From NCBI GenBank assembly GCA_035252155.1, contig DATFDL010000790.1:1-17282 (forward strand): a DNA stretch of 17,282 nucleotides. The letters run 5' to 3'. Below are positions 13,590-17,282 of the stretch, piece by piece. Source of the stretch: JAICLL01 sp035252155. GTDB taxonomy: Bacteria; Planctomycetota; Planctomycetia; Pirellulales; JAICIG01. Positions within the stretch are counted from its first letter, which is position 1; the number at the start of each line of letters is the position of its first letter. The translations under genes and the position numbers were made by a program. The notes below the pieces were generated by a model. That model searched no databases and was not told where the DNA came from. It saw only the letters and a list, made by a program, of their open reading frames with translations.

Positions 13590-14864
13590 ATGAAGAAAAA
13601 ACGCAGCCGCGGCGGACGCGGTTCCGGCGCTGGTTTCCAAAACGGCCATGTCCACCGAGGACGACGACGCTCGCGACCGCCGGCCGATCGAACGGCTTAT
13701 CTCGAAAACGAGCCGCTGACCACCGAAAACGGTGAACCGCTGCCCACCGAACCGGCGATGGGCATTCTGGAGCTCCACCCCAACGGCTACGGCTTCCTCC
13801 GCGATCCGAAAAACAACTACCAACGCGAGCGGACCGACCCCTTCGTGCCCGGCACGATGATCGAAAAATTCGCGCTCCGCGAGGGTGTGCTCATCAACGG
13901 TCTCGTCCAGCAGAGCCGCAAGCAGCAAGGGCCGCGGCTGAAAGAGATCGTCGACATCGACGGCATGAAGCCGGAGGATTACGTCAACGTCAAGACGTTC
14001 GATTCGCTCACACCGATCAACCCCGAATCGTGGCTGCAACTGGAGACCGGCGCCCAGCCACTCAGCCCGCGCGTGATGGACCTGCTCACGCCGCTGGGCA
14101 AAGGGCAACGGGCCTTGATCGTCGCCCCGCCGCGCACCGGCAAGACTATCTTGCTGCAGCAGATCAGCCAGGCGATCTCGACCAATTATCCCGACGTCAA
14201 GCTCTTTGTGCTGTTGATCGACGAGCGCCCCGAGGAAGTGACCGACATGCGGCGCAACGTCAACGGCGAAGTCATCGCCAGCAGCCTCGACCGCGACGTC
14301 GAGAGCCACGTGCGGCTCTCGCAGTTGATGCTCGAGCGTTGCAAACGGCTGGTTGAGATGGGGCACGACGTATTCCTCTTGATGGATTCGATCACCCGCA
14401 TGGCCCGCGCCTTCAACAAGTGGGTGGGCAACACCGGCCGCACCATGAGCGGCGGCGTCGACATCAAAGCCCTCGATATTCCCAAAAAACTGTTTGCCAC
14501 CGCCCGGCTTTTCGAGGAAGGCGGCTCGCTGACCATCGTGGCGACCGCCCTGATCGACACCGGCAGCCGCATGGACGAGCTCATCTTTCAAGAGTTCAAG
14601 GGCACCGGCAACATGGAACTGGTGCTCGACCGCAAATTGGCCGACCGCCGCGTCTGGCCGGCGATCGACATCAGCCAGTCGGGCACGCGCCGCGAAGAAA
14701 AGCTGCTCGACCCCGACACGCTGCACGCCGTCACCATGCTCCGCCGCACGCTCTCGTCGATGCACCATGTCGACGCCATGGAGCAGCTCACCAAGCAGTT
14801 GTCGAAGTTCAAGAGCAACCGCGATTTCATCGGACTGATTAGCGCCTCGAAGGGCGCCGATTGA
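13590..14864 (+). CDS. rho: Transcription termination factor Rho
   Basis: This 424-residue hexameric RNA-dependent ATPase ends transcription at Rho-dependent sites. The N-terminal 55 residues are basic and disordered (KKKRSRGGRGSGAG) in place of the usual N-terminal helical domain. The cold-shock-type primary RNA site follows with GILELHPNGYGFLRDP (58-73). The motor has a Walker A APPRTGKT (179-186), the catalytic-glutamate segment LLIDERPEEVTDM (E212), Walker B FLLMDSITRMARAF (262-275), the Q-loop region MSGGVD (286-291), the R-loop EFKGTGNMEL and the arginine finger region SGTRREE. Walker A has RT where E. coli has KA, and the Q-loop stretch KWVGNTGRT differs from TVVPASGK. It leads an operon with the DUF4058 gene 8 nt downstream. 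Like other rho genes it may be autoregulated through its leader. Confidence 0.96.
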   Translation: MKKKRSRGGRGSGAGFQNGHVHRGRRRSRPPADRTAYLENEPLTTENGEPLPTEPAMGILELHPNGYGFLRDPKNNYQRERTDPFVPGTMIEKFALREGVLINGLVQQSRKQQGPRLKEIVDIDGMKPEDYVNVKTFDSLTPINPESWLQLETGAQPLSPRVMDLLTPLGKGQRALIVAPPRTGKTILLQQISQAISTNYPDVKLFVLLIDERPEEVTDMRRNVNGEVIASSLDRDVESHVRLSQLMLERCKRLVEMGHDVFLLMDSITRMARAFNKWVGNTGRTMSGGVDIKALDIPKKLFATARLFEEGGSLTIVATALIDTGSRMDELIFQEFKGTGNMELVLDRKLADRRVWPAIDISQSGTRREEKLLDPDTLHAVTMLRRTLSSMHHVDAMEQLTKQLSKFKSNRDFIGLISASKGAD

Positions 14865-14872
14865 ACTCCGCT

Positions 14873-15679
14873 ATGAGTGTCAAAAGCCCGTTTCCGGGGA
14901 TGGATCCGTATCTGGAACGCCATTGGCGTGACGTCCATCACAGTCTCGCGACGTATGCTCGCGACCTGCTGCAACCGAAGCTGCCCGCGGGACTGTTGGC
15001 CCGCGTCGAAGAACAGCTCTTTGTGGAATCGGACGAGGCGCCGCTGCGGTCGATCTATCCGGACGTTCGTGTCTTCGAGCATGCCCAGGCCACATCGCCC
15101 GGCGCGGCCTCGAGCGCTGTGGCGGCGGAAGAAAACGGCGAAGACGGGCCGTTTGTTTTGAAAGTCGATCACGAACCCGCCACCGAAGGCTTTATTGAAA
15201 TCCGTGAAGTCGGCGAAGGCAATCGACTGATTACGGTGATCGAGTTCTTGAGTCCTTCGAACAAAAACACGGTCAAGGGGCGACGGCTTTACCGCCGTAA
15301 GCAGCGCGAATTGCGGCGAGCCCGTGTGAGCCTGGTCGAGATCGACCTGCTGCGAAGCGGCGAGCGGGTGTTGAGTCTTCCTGTCCGTCGATTGCCGCAA
15401 AAGTATTGCAGCACGTATCAGGTCTGTGTCCGCCGGGGCTGGCGCTCGGATGAAGCGGAGATCTACCGCGTTCGGTTGCGCGCCCCGCTGCCGAAGATCA
15501 AGGTGCCGCTGCGAAAAAAAGACCCCGATGTCGAGCTGAATTTGCAACAACTGATCGAGCAATGCTATGCCAACGGCCGGTACGACACGCTCGACTACGT
15601 GGCCGATGCCGAGCCGCCGCTCGATGCTGACGACGCCAAGTGGGCCGATGAGTTGCTGCGCGCGGCGGGACGGCGATAG
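14873..15679 (+). CDS. DUF4058 family protein
   Basis: This 268-residue protein opens with SVKSPFPGMDPYLERHWRDV, the signature start of DUF4058, a family frequent and often multicopy in planctomycetes and cyanobacteria. I use ATG 14873 instead of TTG 14861, because family members begin within a few residues of the SPFPGMDPYLE motif and the TTG overlaps the rho stop. The core shows FIEIREVGEGNRLITVIEFL then SPSNKN, and RRKQRELRRARVSLVEIDLL then RSGER. The conserved VxVIExLSPxNK and VEIDLLRxG patterns resemble the acidic-lysine arrangement of PD-(D/E)XK nucleases, but that link is only my inference. It is soluble, with no signal peptide. It lies 8 nt after rho and 3 nt before the LutA-like gene, so it is most likely co-transcribed. 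Confidence 0.85.
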   Translation: MSVKSPFPGMDPYLERHWRDVHHSLATYARDLLQPKLPAGLLARVEEQLFVESDEAPLRSIYPDVRVFEHAQATSPGAASSAVAAEENGEDGPFVLKVDHEPATEGFIEIREVGEGNRLITVIEFLSPSNKNTVKGRRLYRRKQRELRRARVSLVEIDLLRSGERVLSLPVRRLPQKYCSTYQVCVRRGWRSDEAEIYRVRLRAPLPKIKVPLRKKDPDVELNLQQLIEQCYANGRYDTLDYVADAEPPLDADDAKWADELLRAAGRR

Positions 15680-15682
15680 CTG

Positions 15683-16453
15683 ATGGCATCGGCAGGCTCT
15701 CCGCGGGTCGGACTGTTCATTCCCTGTTACATCGACCAGCTTTACCCGGAGGTCGGGCTGGCCACAGTGCGGCTGCTCGAACGCTTCGGCGTGACGGTCG
15801 ATTTTCCCGAGGCCCAAACCTGTTGCGGGCAGCCGATGGCGAACACCGGTTGCACCGAGGCGGCCCGTCCCTTGGCCGAGCGGTTTCTGAGCATCTTCCG
15901 TCCATATCCATATGTGGTGGCCCCGTCGGGAAGCTGCGTGGCGATGGTCCGCCACCACTACGACGAATATCTGAGCGGCCGGCCGGGCTTCGACGACTTG
16001 AAGCAAAAAACCTTCGAGCTGTGCGAGTTTCTCCACGACGTCCTGCACATCGAAAAGGTCGACGGCCGGTTTCCGCATCGTGTGGGACTGCATCAAAGCT
16101 GCCACGGCTTGCGCGAATTGCGGCTGGGAAGTTCCAGCGAATTGGTCGGCCAGGCCCACAACAAAGCTGCCAGGTTACTGGCCTCGCTGGACGGCATCGA
16201 GCTGACCTCGCCGCGGCGTCCTGACGAATGTTGCGGGTTTGGCGGCACGTTCGCCGTCGCCGAGGAGGCCGTTTCGTGCATGATGGGGCTCGACCGCATC
16301 GAAGACCATCTGCAAGCGGGCGCCGAGGTGCTGACCGCCACCGATATGTCGTGTCTGATGCATCTCGAGGGTCTCATTCGCCGCCGTGCCGCGCCGCTGC
16401 GCGTGATGCACATTGCTGAGATCCTGGCTGGTGACGCCAATTCGTCGTGGTAA
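15683..16453 (+). CDS. LutA/YkgE-like Fe-S oxidoreductase subunit (two CCG domains)
   Basis: This 256-residue cytoplasmic protein has two cysteine-rich CCG domains. The first has C15 (FIPCYIDQLYPEVG), CCGQPM (47-52) and C85 (SGSC); the second has C140 (HQSCHG), CCGFGG (183-188) and C224. That layout and length match LutA (YkgE), a component of the LutABC L-lactate oxidation complex, where the CCG domains bind iron-sulfur clusters and relay electrons. The related GlpC and heterodisulfide reductase B proteins also use this domain. The usual partners lutB and lutC are not downstream: the next gene is convergent, beyond a repeat region. The start ATG lies 3 nt after the DUF4058 stop, so it ends the rho operon. 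Its real partner may be elsewhere in the genome. Confidence 0.85.
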   Translation: MASAGSPRVGLFIPCYIDQLYPEVGLATVRLLERFGVTVDFPEAQTCCGQPMANTGCTEAARPLAERFLSIFRPYPYVVAPSGSCVAMVRHHYDEYLSGRPGFDDLKQKTFELCEFLHDVLHIEKVDGRFPHRVGLHQSCHGLRELRLGSSSELVGQAHNKAARLLASLDGIELTSPRRPDECCGFGGTFAVAEEAVSCMMGLDRIEDHLQAGAEVLTATDMSCLMHLEGLIRRRAAPLRVMHIAEILAGDANSSW

Positions 16454-16548
16454 GTCAATCATGTATTGAGGAATCGATACGTGCCCCAGGGTGCCGCGGC
16501 ATCCGTCGCAGCGCGATTGGCGTCGCAACTGCATAAAGGGCGGCCGCT

Positions 16549-16616
16549 GCGGCGGACGCCGTGCGGAATTGCTCTTCGGCCCGACTTCAGAGCCGGCGCT
16601 GCACGGCGTCCGCCGC
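16549..16616. repeat. 16-bp perfect inverted repeat
   Basis: GCGGCGGACGCCGTGC (16549-16564) is exactly complementary to 16601-16616, around a 36-nt spacer. The arms are GC-rich, so a very stable hairpin is possible. The right arm ends 4 nt before the tandem palindrome array. There is no T tract. Confidence 0.8.
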
Positions 16617-16620
16617 CGGT

Positions 16621-16736
16621 GTGGCACAGCCGCCCCCGGCTGTGAGGATGTGGCACAGCCGCCCTCGGCTGTGAGGATGTGGCACAGCCGCCCCCGGCTG
16701 TGAGGATGTGGCACAGCCGCCCTCGGCTGTGAGGTG
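16621..16736. repeat. Four tandem 29-bp palindromic repeats
   Basis: Units start at 16621, 16650, 16679 and 16708. Each has GTGG, the arm CACAGCCG, a 4-nt loop, the arm CGGCTGTG and a 5-nt tail AGGAT; the last copy diverges in its tail. The loop alternates CCCC, CCCT, CCCC, CCCT, as if a 58-bp dimer had been duplicated. There are no unique spacers, so this is not a CRISPR array. Confidence 0.9.
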
Positions 16737-16755
16737 GCCGCCAAAGGCGACCGCG

Positions 16756-16780
16756 CGACAGCCGAGGGCGGCTGTCCCAC
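16756..16780. repeat. Inverted, slightly different copy of the 29-bp palindrome
   Basis: Read on the minus strand it is GTGG, GACAGCCG, CCCT, CGGCTGTC. Both outer stem bases differ from the tandem units (C to G and G to C), so pairing is kept. It ends 10 nt from the stop of the convergent receiver-domain gene. Confidence 0.8.
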
Positions 16781-16790
16781 ATTGCCGCAT

Positions 16791-17282
16791 TCACGCCCGC
16801 GTAAAGTGGCGGCCTGCCAGACGATCGAGCTGCCAAGCGAGGTCGGTCACCAATAACGGCTTCGAAAGCACGGCGGCCGCGCCGGCGGCGGTCAGTTGCT
16901 GCTGGCCTTCGACGCGCGGAAAATCGGTTAACGCCACTACCGGCGCGTCGCCAAAAACATCGCGAATTTCTTGCAAAATATCGAACGCCGCCGGTTCGAT
17001 AGGTCCAACATCCCAAACGACGACGTCGGCGCCTTGCAGCTCGGCCGAACGCCAATCACTGTTCCAAACGGTCGTCCAACCGTGAGCGCGGCACGTTGCC
17101 ACCAGCCACTCGGCCATCTCACGGCCGTCGGCCACCACCGCCGCCACGCCGCGGCTGTGCCGTTGGCCGGCGTCCGTCTGCGACAACAGTCGCTCTTCGG
17201 CCGACGCCGTGACGGGCAAGCTCCAACTGCCGCACTGCCCAGCGGCGATGCCAGCCATTTCCCGCGCAAACCGCTGGTGCCA
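16791..17282 (-). CDS. Receiver-like (REC) domain protein, 5' end outside the window
   Basis: The frame is open to the window edge (8 codons, WHQRFARE, before the first ATG at 17256-17258), so the gene probably starts upstream. Counting from that ATG, residues 36-150 look like a CheY-type receiver: strand one VAAVVADGRE (D44), strand three ADVVVWDVGP with the likely phospho-acceptor position D83, strand four APVVALTDFPR (T111) and strand five AAAVLSKPLLVTD (K133). The first acidic pair is reduced to one Asp and D83 is followed by VG, so phosphorylation is plausible but not certain. There is no output domain after it. It may be the C-terminal receiver of a hybrid kinase or a multi-domain regulator. 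It converges with the LutA-like gene across the repeat region. Confidence 0.6.
   Translation of the reverse strand, partial: WHQRFAREMAGIAAGQCGSWSLPVTASAEERLLSQTDAGQRHSRGVAAVVADGREMAEWLVATCRAHGWTTVWNSDWRSAELQGADVVVWDVGPIEPAAFDILQEIRDVFGDAPVVALTDFPRVEGQQQLTAAGAAAVLSKPLLVTDLAWQLDRLAGRHFTRA

Larger units (their letters stand above)
16454..16790. other. Repeat-rich convergent intergenic region
   Basis: This 337-nt gap between two converging genes has no credible gene. Frames reading through it give only repetitive peptides encoded by the tandem palindromes. It contains a 16-bp inverted repeat, four tandem 29-bp units and one inverted related copy. Confidence 0.7.

Noticed and set aside
14588..16159. 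Long minus-strand open frame of 523 codons, and a similar one of 413 codons at 13527-14768
   Set aside because: They lie antisense to rho, DUF4058 and the LutA-like gene, which have clear family motifs. Their translations lack motifs and are typical open antisense frames of high-GC coding DNA.
16621..16780. Possible CRISPR array (29-bp periodicity)
   Set aside because: The units are directly tandem with no unique spacers, each unit is a full palindrome, and no cas genes are nearby.
16459..17055. Minus-strand frames reading through the tandem repeats (peptides with repeated SRGRLCH)
   Set aside because: These repetitive peptides come only from translating the palindromic array, and they overlap the receiver-domain gene in another frame.

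Overview
The window looks like a high-GC chromosomal segment from a planctomycete (Planctomycetota, perhaps Pirellulales-like). This rests on protein types, not on a marker gene. The clues are a DUF4058 protein with the SPFPGMDPYLE start, a leucine-rich-repeat protein with the membrane anchor motif QFSLRALLLL, a secreted protein with no recognisable family, a DUF4384 protein, a thioredoxin-YHS fusion, and many short palindromic repeats between genes. No rRNA, tRNA, transposase, phage gene or CRISPR array is visible.

Layout. (1) 27-1964: the catalytic and ferredoxin half of a split pyruvate:ferredoxin-type oxidoreductase, whose small C-terminal domain is cut by an in-frame TAG. (2) 1975-2441: a compact HicA/HicB toxin-antitoxin pair. 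(3) 2468-3193: a membrane-anchored LRR protein, converging on and overlapping a minus-strand pair (157-aa helical protein plus XRE regulator, 4057-3156). (4) 4248-5169: two divergent hypothetical genes, one with a possible zinc site and one apparently leaderless. (5) 5181-6569, minus: a POT/PTR2 peptide transporter. (6) 6883-9275, plus: a secreted protein followed by a WcaJ-type polyprenyl glycosyl-phosphotransferase. (7) 11216-9289, minus: a two-gene operon of a secreted DUF4384 protein and a CdsA/YnbB-type CDP-diacylglycerol synthase. (8) 11456-11950: a small membrane-anchored protein with an Ig-like tail, convergent with a secreted thioredoxin plus two YHS-like domains (12988-11996). (9) 13157-16453: a good sigma70-type promoter, a leader of about 400 nt with hairpins and a 17-codon ORF, then rho, a DUF4058 gene and a LutA-like CCG-domain protein, tightly spaced. 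(10) 16454-16790: a repeat-rich convergent intergenic region. (11) 16791-end: a partial receiver-domain protein running off the window.

Functionally this is a patchwork of short operons: central 2-oxoacid oxidation, transcription termination, lipid and exopolysaccharide precursor synthesis, peptide uptake and small regulatory modules. The least ordinary signals are the palindromic elements (four tandem 29-bp units plus an inverted copy with a compensatory stem change, a 16-bp inverted repeat next to them, and palindromes inside the coding linker of the thioredoxin gene), the interrupted tail of the oxidoreductase, and the long rho leader. I did not find a clearly new multi-gene defence or biosynthetic system. 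The nearest candidates are the 157-aa/XRE pair and the palindromic element family.
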